A stretch of 64,000 nt of DNA. Source: Emydura subglobosa. Taxonomy: Eukaryota; Chordata; Testudines; Chelidae. The DNA lies in NCBI GenBank assembly GCA_007922225.1, contig ML679969.1, positions 19,029,368 through 19,093,367 of the forward strand, given 5' to 3'. The notes beneath the pieces are model-generated. The model did no database searches and was not told the origin of the DNA. It saw only the letters and a list, made by a program, of their open reading frames with translations. The position numbers and the translations under genes are program-made. Of the stretch, positions 48,618-60,289 are shown one piece after another. Positions within the stretch are counted from its first letter, which is position 1. Every line of letters begins with the position of its first letter.

Positions 48618-48998
48618 TGTGAGGGGGTCTATAAGCCCCATTAGGCAGGAGGAGAGCCTTTCCTACCTATAAAAAAACAGACTGGCCACGCCCACGCACA
48701 GCTGCCAGTGTTGCCAATCTGGAGGCAGGCACCCACATTCAGATCTGATAAGGGCATCGAAGCCTAATATAAAGGAGGGAGAATACCAGAAGTGAGGGGG
48801 CAGAAAAGCTTGGAACAGCAGGGTGACAAAAGCTCTGCTCCAAGCAGCCTCCCAGAGCACTACCACAGAGTGGTGATGTGCTAACATACCCAGTAAAGGA
48901 GACACTTAAACAGGGAACAACCCAGAACAGAGACAAGCCGGGAAGCTCTGCAGACTCAGCAAGAGAGCACTAACAGATGCCAACGAGAGTCTATGACA
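48618..48998 (+). mobile_element. 5' LTR of a Ty3/gypsy-like retrotransposon
   Basis: A 381-bp segment begins TGTGAGGGGGTCTATAAGCC and ends ..GTCTATGACA, giving the TG..CA outline. A TATA-like AATATAAAGG is near 48767. It is followed within a few bases by a primer binding site, which sets the right border. No 3' LTR partner was found. Confidence 0.72.
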
Positions 48999-49000
48999 GG

Positions 49001-49018
49001 TGGTACCAGAAGTGGGAT
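49001..49018 (+). promoter_or_regulatory. primer binding site, complementary to tRNA-Leu(UAA)
   Basis: TGGTACCAGAAGTGGGAT is complementary to the 3' end of a leucine (UAA) tRNA isodecoder ending ..CCCCACTTCTGGTACCA, as I recall that tRNA. This would prime minus-strand DNA synthesis in a gypsy-type element. Confidence 0.62.
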
Positions 49019-49121
49019 TTTCGTTTGTTTCTGCGAACCCCCCTTGCAGAGAAGAGAAGAGAAGAACCGGACAAAACAGAATACTACCTTCTCCCCTTTC
49101 CCTGCTGAACAAGGGAGGACT

Positions 49122-49307
49122 ATGGAGGTAAACCAGCTCTTGAAATGGCTCACAGACTCACAAGCACAGCAGCACCAGAAACAACAACAGCTGTGGGAAT
49201 CGATGACAACCCACCAGCAACAGATGCTACAGCAGGTGGCTGAGATAATACATGCTGCTGCTTTGCAGGGACTTGCAGCTGCGAGAACCAGCTCCCACCC
49301 TATATAG
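49122..49307 (+). pseudogene. gypsy gag N-terminal fragment
   Basis: From the Met at 49122 the frame reads MEVNQLLKWLTDSQAQQHQK, QQQLWESMTTHQQQMLQQVA, then EIIHAAALQGLAAARTSSHP and a stop. The Gln-rich coiled-coil-like start placed just after the primer binding site is typical of vertebrate gypsy gag proteins. The rest of gag is shifted, with stops to about 49700. Confidence 0.65.
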
Positions 49308-49739
49308 GGGGTCCTCTCCACTCCTACAACCCCCAAGATAATGTCCCAGGACAAATCTAAAGCCTTCCTGAACACCTTTGAACCGTAGCCACTGCATCAA
49401 ACTGGCCTGTGACCCAGTGGGCAAGCTGCTTCGCCCCACTTCCTGGTGAGGAATCCCAGAGAGCTTACAGCAGTCTAGGCGACACAGAGGCACAGGACTA
49501 TGTACACATCCTATCAATGCACCGTCCCAGGCCTACGCAAGAGTGGAAGCCCGCAGCAGCACCATAAGGAACAGACATAGATGTCAGGCAATGAAGGGCG
49601 AACCTGATAAACTCTTGCTCCTATGGGCAACATAGTCAGTGGTCTCGAGACTGCACCTGCATGGAGAGTAATTTTGGGCAGGTCTAGGTTGCAGAGGCTA
49701 GGGCCTGTATGAAGAGCCCAAGAAAAATCACAGTCCCCA

Positions 49740-50008
49740 TAGAGGTGGAAGGTAAAAGACCTTGGCACTCATCAACTCTGGATGTGACCAAGCTTTTATT
49801 CAGGAACAGGTGGCCAGTGTGGCAGGAAAACCAGAGGAGGGGGGAATCTCCATTAAGTATATTCATGGTGACATATTGTCAAATCCCAGCACAACACTAA
49901 GACTGATTGTGGACAGATGTCAAGATCAACTGATGGTATGTGTGTCCCTGGGTCTCCCTTACCCTGTGATACTGGGCCAGGACTGGCCATATTTCACAGA
50001 ACTCTTAC
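49740..50008 (+). pseudogene. gypsy aspartic protease remnant
   Basis: The frame reads MALINSGCDQAFIQEQVASV, then ISIKYIHGDI and VSLGLPYPVILGQDWPYF. These match the protease of vertebrate gypsy elements: active-site 'ALIDSG', IHGD loop and 'PVILGxDWP' end. The catalytic Asp of the DSG/DTG triad is Asn here, so it would be inactive. A CR1 tail truncates it at 50009; no reverse transcriptase or integrase follows. Confidence 0.75.
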
Positions 50009-50091
50009 AGTTGGTCCTGCTTTGAGCACGAGGTTGGACTAGATGACCTCTTGAGGTCTCTTCCAACCCTAATCTTTGATTCTATGATCAC
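50009..50091 (+). mobile_element. CR1 3' tail inserted in the gypsy element
   Basis: GTTGGTCCTGCTTTGAGCAC, GGACTAGATGACCTCTTGAG and the final TTGATTCTATGATC form an 80-bp CR1 3' UTR in + orientation. Confidence 0.88.
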
Positions 50092-50479
50092 AAATGTGCT
50101 ATTTCTTCTCTATGGCAACTATGACATTAGTTTGAAATAGTTATGAGAATACATCACAGAAAACCAGTAAATGTACTACCTACATCTTGTAGAAATAATT
50201 AAGTCTTAGTAATGCGAGACCTCAATGCAGCTTGCAACTGTAAATCTTTGCTAAGATGTGAAAGCCTCATGTTTTTTGTCCATATATCAATGAGGTTCTA
50301 CTATATACTTAATAACTGGTTCCAAAATTCCTGAATCTGAAGATACTTCCACCCTTCATGCAGGTGGGTTCGCTGATCCCCCACATCTCTCCAACCCTCT
50401 GGCAGGGTTTATTCTGTAGAATCAGATAGCTGAACATCCATCCTATAGAGTAGCCAAATAAGTAAATTCACTGGGGCAC

Positions 50480-50942
50480 TGTCGCATATTGCCATGAGTC
50501 CCCTGCCCTTCTGGGTCCTCTCAGTGGTCTCCCCCTCCAAAACAAACAGACTTGCAGGCTTCATCCGGTGCAATCATCCGCACTCATTTATTTACAGTGT
50601 ACAAATGCAAACCTCACTCCCAAACCAGGCCCACTTGGATCTGAGGCTTTGGGCTGCTCATCCTTCCTTGGCCAGGAGGCAAACTGAATACACCCTCTTC
50701 CCTGGCCACACCTCTCCCTTGGTTTCTCCCTGGCTGGGTTATATGCCCCTTTCCCCCCACAGCTAGGGAAACAGCTGTCCTACATTGCCTCCTTAGGCAA
50801 GGTTCTGGCTTGTTCTAATCAGAGCGGTCAGCTGTGGGTTCCTTGCTTGCAGTCCGGGGCCCTGCTGGCCCACTTTACCCCAGGCCAAGTTGCTGGGTTC
50901 GGGGTGGCAGAGGCACCGAGGGGCTTAATCACCCTCTACTCT

Positions 50943-50946
<4 letters not shown>
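50480..50946 (-). mobile_element. solo-LTR-like sequence
   Basis: It reads TGTCGCATATTGCC at the left and ACTCTGACA at the right, so on the minus strand it has a TGTCAGAG..GCGACA outline of about 467 bp. No internal retroviral sequence or clear target duplication was found; the (CA)n on the right obscures that flank. Confidence 0.45.

Positions 50947-50981
<35 letters not shown>
50944..50981. repeat. (CA)n microsatellite
   Basis: About nineteen uninterrupted AC units. Confidence 0.97.
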
Positions 50982-50983
<2 letters not shown>

Positions 50984-52126
50984 AAAAAATCCACAGGAAG
51001 GCAAAAACTTGTTAGAAAATATTACAAGTGTCTTCTTGATTCTCCCCGAAGAGGGAAAGGATCTGATGGTCTATGGAGACAATGGTTGGGATGGCCTGCA
51101 AATGCAACAGATCCCAAGGAAGATAAGCAATACAAAATCTAGCAGACATAAAGCTGTCCCTGTGAAGGTCCTGGCTCCAGTGTACCGCCATGGCTTCTAA
51201 GGGACGCACTGCCGCCCTTTGCAACCCATCAGAACTTAGCAAGCACAGAAAAGTTACTTTGGCAGTAACTACTAAGCAAGCTGTCACTCAGAAATCAACT
51301 AGTTAACTGCCTGCTCCTGCTACTTCCTGTCCTATACCCCAGAGGAGGCCTGACCCCAGAGATTTAATGTTTAGTTCTCCCATAGTGTCTGAAGCCAGAG
51401 GGAAGCATACAATACAGGTATTATCCTTCCGCTTCTGCTTGTCTGAGGGTTTTTCTGTCATGTTTTGCTCCTCCTCCAGTGTGCTTTAGTGGATGGTAGT
51501 CAGATCCTGGACAAATATTTCACCCTTTATTCTCTGCAGCTTCTGGTTTCATATTTCTAAGAATCCTCTGAATGTGAGCTCACCTGCTCTATCCATGACT
51601 AGATTGCAACATGTTTTAGACACCAGTTTGTAATGGACTGATTGCCATGTGAATGTATGTTCTGCTGAAAATAAAGCTCTGGTTATTAGCTCCTAGGGCC
51701 CAGCCTCGAAACAAAGTTCTTAACTTTCATACACTATGATGAAAAGATGAGGTTATTTACCTGTACCTGGAGGTTCTTCGAGATGTATGGTCCCTATCTG
51801 TATTCCACTGAGACGCTTATGCATGCGCACCATGCAGCTGGAGCCAGAGAATTTGAAAGTAGTGTCCTTTGGTCTGCGAATGCACCCTAGCTCGCCTTAT
51901 GGTTTCTTCCAAGATGATAAAGGGTAAGGGGGACCGACTGCATCGCCAGTTCCTTCTCCACCGCAAATCAAAAAGATCCACAGCAGAGGGGAAGGAGAAT
52001 GGAAAGTATAGTACAGATAGGGACCACACATCTTGAAGAACCTCCAGTTACAGGTAAGTAATCTCCTCTTCTTCTTCAAGGGATGGTCCCTATTGTATTC
52101 CATTGAGGGTGATTCACAAGCAGTAC

Positions 52127-52345
52127 CTAGTTTGGAGGACGGTGCAAGGAAGGTGATGGAACCATGAAATGGAGAAAAGCCGTGCTAAATGAGACATCCG
52201 TCGCAGAGTCCTTTACCAAGGAGTAATGCACAGCAAAAGTGCATACTGAACTCCATGTGGCCACTCTACATATATCCTGGAGCAACACATTATGGAGGGA
52301 GGCCATGGTTGAAGCCTGGGCTCTCATGGAATGAGTCTACAACCT
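52127..52345 (-). pseudogene. DIRS tyrosine recombinase, C-terminal tip
   Basis: The minus frame reads HSMRAQASTMASLHNVLLQD then ICRVATWSSVCTFAVHYSLV. It keeps the H-x-x-R box (HSMR) and the Tyr in the HYSL motif that are the signature of tyrosine recombinases. Only the tip is present; a stop lies a few codons upstream. The enzyme would have joined circular DIRS cDNA to the genome. Confidence 0.7.
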
Positions 52346-53969
52346 AACAGGTGGCAGCAGGCATCTGGAGCCGGAGAATCTGAAAGTAGTATCCATTGAT
52401 CTGTGCATGTGCCCTGGCTCTCCTCATAGTTACATCCTACGTGATTGAGCAAAGCGGACTTACTGCATCTCCAATTCCTTCTCACTACTGCATGGTCCAG
52501 GTTGGAACTATTAGTGTCCTTTTGTGTGTGCCACACCTCTAAAGTCCTCTAATTTGCCGTAGTTAAGTAAGTCATATTTGGCCAACAAGGCCTGGTAGTT
52601 TGACATTTGGAATTGGAGACTTGCTAAAGAGAAGACCTTGCAGAAGGTTTGCTTTTTTTAGCTGTAGAGATGGAGGGCAGATATTGCTGTCTGGAGCTTT
52701 CCTTTGCTGCTTGTACCACAAGAGAATTGGGTGAGGGTGTGAGAAAAAAACGCTGACCCCTTGACTGGTACGTAGTATCTCTTCTCTGCCCCACTGGGAG
52801 TAGACATACAAGTGGCCGGGGTATGCCATACAGTTCGAGCTGGATAAAGAATGGCATCGTTGATCCATAGAGCAACCTTCTCAGTACCAAAGATTGAAAA
52901 CTGTCCAGGAGCTGATGATGTTTGTCCTGTATTTCCTGTAGTTGAATATGCAGCTTTTCCACCATCCTTTACAGGAGTTTTTGGAACTGGCAAAAGTCAT
53001 CAGGAAGCGAGGGGGAGGCTGAAATGACTGCAGCATCCGTAGAGGACAAAGAGAAACACTCCTGCTCCAGCAGTATTGGTGGAACTGGACTGAGCAGTTC
53101 GTCCTCTATAACTTGTTCAGATCGTCTACTCGAGCGCACCCTAAGCGAGAATGGGGCAAAGCCTCCTTCGCTGAATGGGCAGGTTCTGAGGATGTGTACT
53201 GGGGCCAGGATCCACAATAGGGCCAGCAACAAGGATCACGCGGATGTTGCGGTGGGCCCCATAGAGAGGGCAACCAGTAGTTCCCTGTTGTTGGAGAAGA
53301 GGATACTCGTACCAGTGGTAAGGAATGGACAGCTCTTGTGCACCGATGATGGGAACTTGGATCCCGGATCCAATGGCAGCACTGTCAGAACTGACGGAAG
53401 TGTGGAAACCACAGGAGGATGCATGGAAGTGGAGCTGACTGTGCCAAGTCCCAGACAGGAGATAGGACCTCCATAGGTGTGGGTGGTAGAGGAAGGCGTG
53501 GAGATCTCAGTTCACCCCGGGCGCACTAGTCATGTGGCTCTGGTGCTTTCACAGAATTCCGCAGAATCAAGAGTATCCATTCCAGAATTGGAGCAGATAA
53601 TTGTCCTGGAACCAGTGGATTCCTCATCTTAAGGGAGGCCGACATCAAAGGCATGTGCGGCTCGGTACTGGCAGATTTGTTGGGCTGCGTGATTTTGTGT
53701 CATGCTGGTGCGCCTTGGGACACGCCACTTCTCCAGGGCTGGAACTCATGGAAGGTGCATCATCCTTCTTCGGCTTGGAGAATGACTTACTGCAATGCTT
53801 ATGCACATGCTTCCTTGCCTACTGACTAGGCCTTGGCACGAGGTCCGTAGCAAAAGTACCACCGGAGCTGGGTTCAAGCTCCAAGGATGGAGGCACACTC
53901 CTGGGTTTCTCGGGCTGATGTACTCAGGAAGCAGGAAGGGGAGAAGGAGGAGGAAAAGAAATCCCCAAC

Positions 53970-54260
53970 CTGGCTCCGACTGTGGCCTCACGGCAATCTC
54001 CATGAAATGCTTCTTGAGGTGGAGAGCCCAGTCTTCTCAGGTACAGCTTGGGAATGACTGGCAGATACTGCACCTGGATGAAATGTGGGCTTCTCCCAAG
54101 CAGCAGTGGCAGCACTGATGCTCATCACTGACCAAGAACGAACATGGGCAGGAGGCACAGATCTTTAATCCTGGCGTCTTCAGCCTAATATAGTATCTGC
54201 ATGTGGGTGCTGGCAGTGGTAGGATGCAGAGAGATTGGAAAAAGCGATCCCCCAATGTCT
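53970..54260 (-). pseudogene. DIRS gag N-terminal Cys/His cluster
   Basis: LKTPGLKICASCPCSFLVSD, EHQCCHCCLGEAHISSRCSI and CQSFPSC give a C-x2-C, D-x-H-x2-C-x2-C-LG-x2-H-x5-C-x2-C pattern that looks zinc-binding. The same cluster is recognisable at 61170-61280 and 25100-25165. Downstream sequence to about 52600 is Ser/Pro-rich and frame-broken. Confidence 0.65.
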
Positions 54261-55529
54261 AAATCCTAGAAAAATTAAACTACGCAAGAAACAGTAAAAA
54301 TAGAAGAATAAAATCCAAACATATACAATTTCTAAAACATTTTTCTTTTAAAAGTGCATCAGAGATAAAAGGACACTATTAGCTCCAACTCAGACCATGC
54401 GGTGGTATGAAGGAACTAGACACGCTGGCGTGCGATCCAGTCCACCCCACCCTGCCCTTTTTCACTTTGGACGAAACCATGAGGCGAGGCAAGCACACAT
54501 ACGCAGACCAATAAACATTATTACTTTCAAATTCTCCAGCTCTGGATATGCATATCCAAATGCCAAATCAAATCAATCATAACGATCCACTACTTTTCAG
54601 ACAAATAAGTCAATTAAAATTATTATGGGTATTCAGCCTTCAGAGGATTTTTCTTCTGCAACAAGCACATAAATAGGTACACAAGGTAATTATAATCACA
54701 TTCGGTCACACTGGAAGATAGGCAGCTTTTATGCACTGTGGCTGAAACCTGGGAATGAGGTGAACAAATAAAGAGAACAGTGAGGAAACCACTTCAAAAA
54801 CCCTTTGGATACAATATTGTGGGGGAGGAAGAGAGGAAGCAAATGCTGCTGTGCATAAAGATTTTGGTTCACAAGCATCAAAATGATGACTGGAAACCAC
54901 TGAAGTTCAGCACCCAGAGCTGCAGTAGGATGGATGGCTGCCGAGCATCTTCTAATCAGAGCAATCCTGCCTTCCTCAAAGCTTTCATCTTTGTGGTATT
55001 AGATTTGAAATTTAATTATTGATGGAGTAAAGAAATAATATCTGAGTGTTTATGTAATCAAAGTTACTTGCTAGGAAAAACTCTCAGTGACTATTTTCTG
55101 TACAGATTTTCCACACTTATGCTGCTGACTTAATAACAACTAAAATAAAAGTTATTTTTAGATCAGTTACTGACCTGGTTAATAAACACTATGCCTGCTG
55201 TGTAATGTGACTCCTCCAGGACTGACTGTGCTGGGAATAAACAGGCAAAGTACACACTTGATCATGTCAGACAGGTTCAGAAAAAAGCTGAGTCACCCAC
55301 AGCTCTTCCACTACCTGCTCAGGACAGCCCAGTGGAAATTTCTGTGATAGCACAATCATTAAATAAGCTGGCAGAAAGGTGCTGCTCTTTGAACACTCTG
55401 CCATCACTAGCACAGCCAGAATGGTTCAGAAAGAAGGCTTTATCACATTGTTCCTTGATTCCTGTCTTTAAAAGGGAAATAATATGTTTCTAAGATTCTA
55501 TATTTACTAAAGTTACATACTGGGAGAAA

Positions 55530-55730
55530 AAATGGTGGTATAGTTTAACCACGACTATGAGTTAGGAGACAGGTTCTATTCCCATCCCTGACATTAATTC
55601 ACTTTGTGGCTGTGCATAAATAAACCTTTGTGCCCTCATTTACCCATCATCTAGAGAAAGCAACTGAATTGGGGTGATGTGAGGCTTAACTGAATGTTTG
55701 AAAATGCTTTAAAATCCTTGGATGGAACAT
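55530..55730 (-). repeat. MIR-like ancient SINE, antisense
   Basis: AGGAGACAGGTTCTATTCCC, then CACTTTGTGGCTGTGCATAA and TGCCCTCATTTACCCATC, mirror the reversed MIR consensus (tcaccttgggcaa..ctcagtttccccatc). It is diverged. Confidence 0.45.
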
Positions 55731-55734
55731 GGTT

Positions 55735-57700
55735 GACTAGGACAGAAGATATATATAAATACTAAATACTCTGGGCCAAATTCAGCTCCCAATTACACCT
55801 GAGCAACCCCTAAATCAGTTTGCTGCGTTGATGTAATCAAGGTCAGAATTTGGTTCTTTAAATATTGAAATTGGTGCCTTAAAAAGTTGCATGATATACC
55901 ATTTGAACATTCAAATAACCATGCTGACCAAAATATAGAGTATCCATCTAAAAGCCCACTAATTAAAGTAAACTAATATCTTACTTAACACTGTAAACAA
56001 TTATTAAAAGTGTTAAACCAGGGAAATAAAAGTTAAAAAAAAGAGGGGGGGGGGAATTCTGAGTGAAGACTTCTACAACTTACACCCCACAAAAAAGAAA
56101 CCTCTCCAAAATAATACACACATATGTACATACACAAACTTATCTCACCACAGGTATAGGCACATATGGATGATGGTGGCCTTTTATCAGGGAATTCCAG
56201 AACACTCACTCAGATCAAGTGGGGTACATGATATTCACAGTGTCCTTTACACTGAAGAAATGCAAAAATAATTTACAAAAGAATATTCAAATTCTACAGA
56301 GGGACAACTCTGTCTTCCACTGAAAGGCAGCCACCTCTGCAGTGAAGTGCACAGCTGTAACAGAGCATAACAATACTACACAACAATTTTATTTGAAAAA
56401 TCATTCCATTTTTTTAAATGAATCTAAATAAAGGCACCCATGTGAAACTGTAAAAGCTTTGACATATGTTAGAAAAACAAATAAGCAACTAAAAACTAGC
56501 AATGAACAACAGTCTCCATCTAATACCTACTACTGGGGGTGGGGAAGCTTTAAGGAAGCTTTCATCCCTTTACAGTCTGTCATGTCTGGAGATGGAGAAG
56601 CTGCAAACAGACCAGCAGGTCCCAAACCCCAGCCTCTCCTGCTACCACTGGGCCCTTTATTTCCCCCAGTCAGCCTCAGATGGGAGTGGGGAGGCAGATG
56701 CAGTGGTGCAGCAATCTCCTGCTCCCTCACAGTACAGGCAGTTTGCAGCAGGGAAAAACTCTTACAAAGCTTTCCCTGGGCTGCTGTTCTGGGTCAGAAG
56801 GGCTTGGTAGGCTGCAGATGGAGAAACAGCTCCAGCCCCTGGCTCCCATCTCTCCAGCATTCCGCTCATTTCACCCATTTTTGTTTTTAAAGTTAAAACC
56901 CCGGTAAAAGCTTTTACATTACAAAACTTCATTTATTTGTTATGTTTATTTTAACTTATTTTAACTTTCTAGTATCTTTCTAAGCTGTGAACCCTTAGCA
57001 ATAATAAAATAGTATTTCATGCAAGAGTTAAGAGATCATGCTTAATGGGCAGCCTTCAAAAACAGCAAGAAAGCCAGTCCCTTACCACAATAATTCATAC
57101 AAACACAACATAATCCCATGATCAACCTGTTCCATCCCAAAATACCCAAGAAAAACACTGTGCTTTGCAGTAAGCCTCAAAGATGAGCAGGACATGAACA
57201 TGATACCAGACCAGGCTAAGATGACTGTGTAAGGGAGTGAAGTCCCAAGTTGAGGACCCCCTACAGAGAACATCCTGGTTCTGCCAGAAGACCCCGTCCT
57301 CTCTACCAAGGGGGCTCAAGCTTGCAGACCTCTGCTGACTTCAACTTGGCAATACCCACTGGAAGAGAGCCAGTCTCTCAGGTAACAAGCTAACAAATGC
57401 TTAGGGATTTATAGTGTAAAACCAACATTCAATTTTATCCAGTAAACTAACTGGCAGTCAGGGGAGATACCAGAGTATCAGAGCAGTGGGATCTCTATGA
57501 GACACCACCATAATCAGCAGGCATTCACATTCTACACTAGCTTCCATTTCAGAATGGCCTCAACATGAAGCTAGCATTTCAGTAACCTAATGTGGCAGTG
57601 ACAGAAAATGGGAACTTATAGCAAGAACTGTATTGAATAAGAAAGGTGTAGTCTTATTGCCTACGAGAGATGGCCACCACTAGTGTCCAAGAATCTAATG
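55735..57700. other. non-coding sequence, nothing recognised
   Basis: About 2 kb with scattered motif-free open frames, for example around 56459-56907. No homology that I can name. Confidence 0.4.
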
Positions 57701-57701
57701 G

Positions 57702-57993
57702 TACATTTACACTGCAGTAAAAAACCTGCAGCACCAAGTCTGAGAGCCTGAGTCAGCTCACTTGGGCTCACGAGACTCGAGCTATGGGGGTAAAAGTAGG
57801 AGTGAAGACATTTGAACTCAGGCTGGAGCAGGGGCACTGAGACCCACCCTCCTCATGTGGTCTCAGATCCCAGACTTCAGTCCGAGCACAAACATCTATG
57901 CTGCAAATGTATAACCCTGCAGACTGACCCCTCACGAACACAAGTCAGTTGATCTGGGCCAGCCGCAGGTCTTTTAATACAGTGTAGGCATAC
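57702..57993. mobile_element. palindromic MITE (same family as 8745-8990)
   Basis: The left end TACATTTACACTGCAGTAAA is matched by the reverse of the right end TTTTAATACAGTGTAGGCAT. Internal GGCTCACGAGACTCGAGC and CAGGCTGGAGCAGGGGC make it foldback-like. It is about 292 bp and non-coding. Confidence 0.72.
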
Positions 57994-57999
57994 ACTTAA

Positions 58000-59325
58000 A
58001 AGCAACCTAGTTTTACTTTGCACCTAGCTTGCAAACTACATTACACATGGCTGTTATACTCCCTTAATTAACATAGTTGCCAATTCTGTTCTTTGTCCTC
58101 CCTTCTCCACTCCAGTCTTGTCCAGGTTGAGCCTCCTCCAACATGCTGGCTCCCTATCTCATATGGTCACTGGTGACCCATTCCACTTCACCAACCAGAT
58201 TGAATGGGCTAGACTAGAGATAGATCTGCATGTTGTTAGCATATTAAATAGAAAGCACCCCATATATTATCACTGATCCCCATAATGGCCTCATAAACGC
58301 AGGAGGTCCCGTGGGACAGAAAAGTAATTTCGCAAAAACTCTCCGAGATACGCTTTTGAATGGTGCTGTGCATTCCTTTCTGAGGTATCTATTCATTCCT
58401 GCTGAGGACCAAAGAAAATCTTGTGGTCAACAATGTTAAAGTCAGCTGACAGATCTAAAAGGATGAGCATGGATACTTGATCTTTACCCATTGCTAGGAG
58501 GAGACCAAACATTCTGTTTCTTCAAAATTCATTGCACATATGTGCTCATATGATTTTTTTTTTTTGCCTTGTTGGAGCTAAAGCTATGCCATTAATTAAA
58601 TATGGATTCTTGAAGTAAAGTGGGTAATCAATGAAATAGAGTTCCCTTGGGCTTGTACTGACGACATCATCACTGAAAGTTTGTACTGAAAATATCTTGA
58701 AAACTCATTCACTACTAAGTCATAATAGTCAGTGCATAGAGCAAAACAGACTAGACTGAAAAGAAAATACTGGGAAGATACTGCACCTACCATACTTTAA
58801 AAATTTGATAGTTTCAGTATTTTTTTTTTAAAGTAAAGAACAAATGAGTTTCCACCGACAGTCTGCACTAAGCTATATTTGTGAAAAGCTCTGTAAACAC
58901 ACATATGACAAAAATGATTTAAACAAGTTTACAAACACAAAAAGAAACAAGAGATATCCCATTCACCCATGTTTTATACTTAGTATACAACTGAATTTGC
59001 TAATTTGAAATTACCAGCATGTTTGAATCTAAAACTTGTGGCAAATAATACAACAGAAATTTTTTTTTTTTTTGGGAGGGGGAGGGGGTGGTTTCCACTG
59101 AAAGTGTACAGAGCAATGACTATCATGGGTCACTCTCTGTCTAGGACTGTGCTTCTCTACTCTTCCAACCCTCCATGGAAGTGTTTCCAAACAAGAAAAT
59201 TTGGTCTACAACCAGCAAACATCCTTGCTGTCATTGGTCAGAGCAGCCTTGGGGCCTTGCCCTCTTCACTTATGCAGCACTGCAGTGAGCATTTTAGAAC
59301 CCTTGGGCCCCTTATGATTATTACA
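58000..59325. other. non-coding sequence, nothing firmly recognised
   Basis: A stretch near 58410-58480 (TTGTGGTCAACAATGTTAAA, GTCAGCTGACAGATCTAAAA) resembles an interspersed repeat that I cannot name. An 8-14 bp T run is at 59059. No exon is supported. Confidence 0.35.
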
Positions 59326-59329
59326 GGCT

Positions 59330-60165
59330 GCCTGCCCTCAAAAGGCCATATATTGAGCACCAACCTCCAGGACTGCAGCAGCTGCCAGTACCATAACAGC
59401 CTCTGGTACTACAGGAACCTCCACCTCAAGAGGAGACTACAGGTGAGCACGAGCTAAGGAAGAGACAACGCTATCGTCCTCCTCTCCTGATGAGAATCTT
59501 GTCACAGAGAATCTCTCAAGTGGATCCAGTGATATATTTCCACCTACTATCAGACAGCTGGTGTACACTTCCCTTGAATGTCAAGGCTCACTACACCAGG
59601 GCACAGGCAATATCTTCAGCCTCCTTCAGGAACATGCTGATACCAGATCTGCAATGCAGCCACATGAAGCAACCCACTAACATGTCAAATGTTATGTCCT
59701 TGACACTGTGGCTAGATCAGATGCCAAGTTTGGGAGCACAGAACTTCAATCATTATTTGATTAATATAGCTGAAAATCCTCATTCATGCCATCCAGTGAG
59801 GATACTACTTGCCAGACACCTACAGTGGGATCCACATGAGAGACACTTGAAGAAAGAACGCTTGGACTACAAAAACTGTGGCTCTTTGAAATATTGTAGT
59901 TAGTGTGGATCCTACAACCCACTCTACATCCCTACTTTTTGGAGTCCTCAGCAACCACAGGCTTTGAATTGGGAGGTAACTGATGTAGACTGCCCCACTC
60001 TTTATGCCTTCATACAGGGGCACGAAGAGGCACAAGATATGTGTGGCTCTGACAGACTTGGCTGTTCAAAAGACTCCAATCTTGCACAGATGAGGAGCAT
60101 ATGCACTTACACTGGGATATAAAGAACCATCTTTACCATAGGGTAAGTAACTGTTCCTTTTACAT
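59330..60165 (+). mobile_element. DIRS-like 3' fragment, sense
   Basis: The + frame at 59490-59903 includes AHYTRAQAISSASFRNMLIP, a recombinase C-terminal box that keeps the H-x-x-R residues. It then diverges, with frame loss after LQCSHMK. The end at 60110-60165 (AAAGAACCATCTTTACCATA then GGGTAAGTAACTGTTCC) is the inverse form of the DIRS terminal arm (GGTTACTTACC..GGTTCTT). It is opposite in orientation to the DIRS pieces on its right. The 5' parts are absent. Confidence 0.6.
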
Positions 60166-60289
60166 GAATTAAATATAAATAATAAAACAAGTGCCATTGC
60201 CCTTGATATTTATTTTTATATTAAATTCCAATGACTTTTCACTGTCCCCACTCTTTCACTTTTTTCTTTAATATAACTCAGGATTTGTC

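Larger units (their letters stand above)
51745..54570 (-). mobile_element. DIRS-like element, internally deleted, both ends present
   Basis: Its left end carries paired inverted arms (51745-51806 and 52013-52071). The motif ACTTTCAAATTCTCCAGCTC near 54520 is the inverse of GCTGGAGCCAGAGAATTTGA at 51838, giving terminal inverted repeats about 2.8 kb apart. Between them are a recombinase tail next to the left end and a gag start near the right end. Reverse transcriptase and RNase H are missing, so this is a non-autonomous or deleted copy in the same orientation as the 16482 element. Its internal sequence differs, pointing to another subfamily. Confidence 0.75.

Noticed and set aside
50941..50985. 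Array suggestive of CRISPR or satellite
   Set aside because: It is a plain CA microsatellite, and the window is vertebrate DNA.
53024..53476. 150-codon open frame on +
   Set aside because: It is antisense to the decayed gag of the 51745-54570 DIRS; no domain seen.
56459..56907. Overlapping open frames of 102-143 codons on +
   Set aside because: They overlap in several frames, lack motifs and have no exon borders or homology I recognise.
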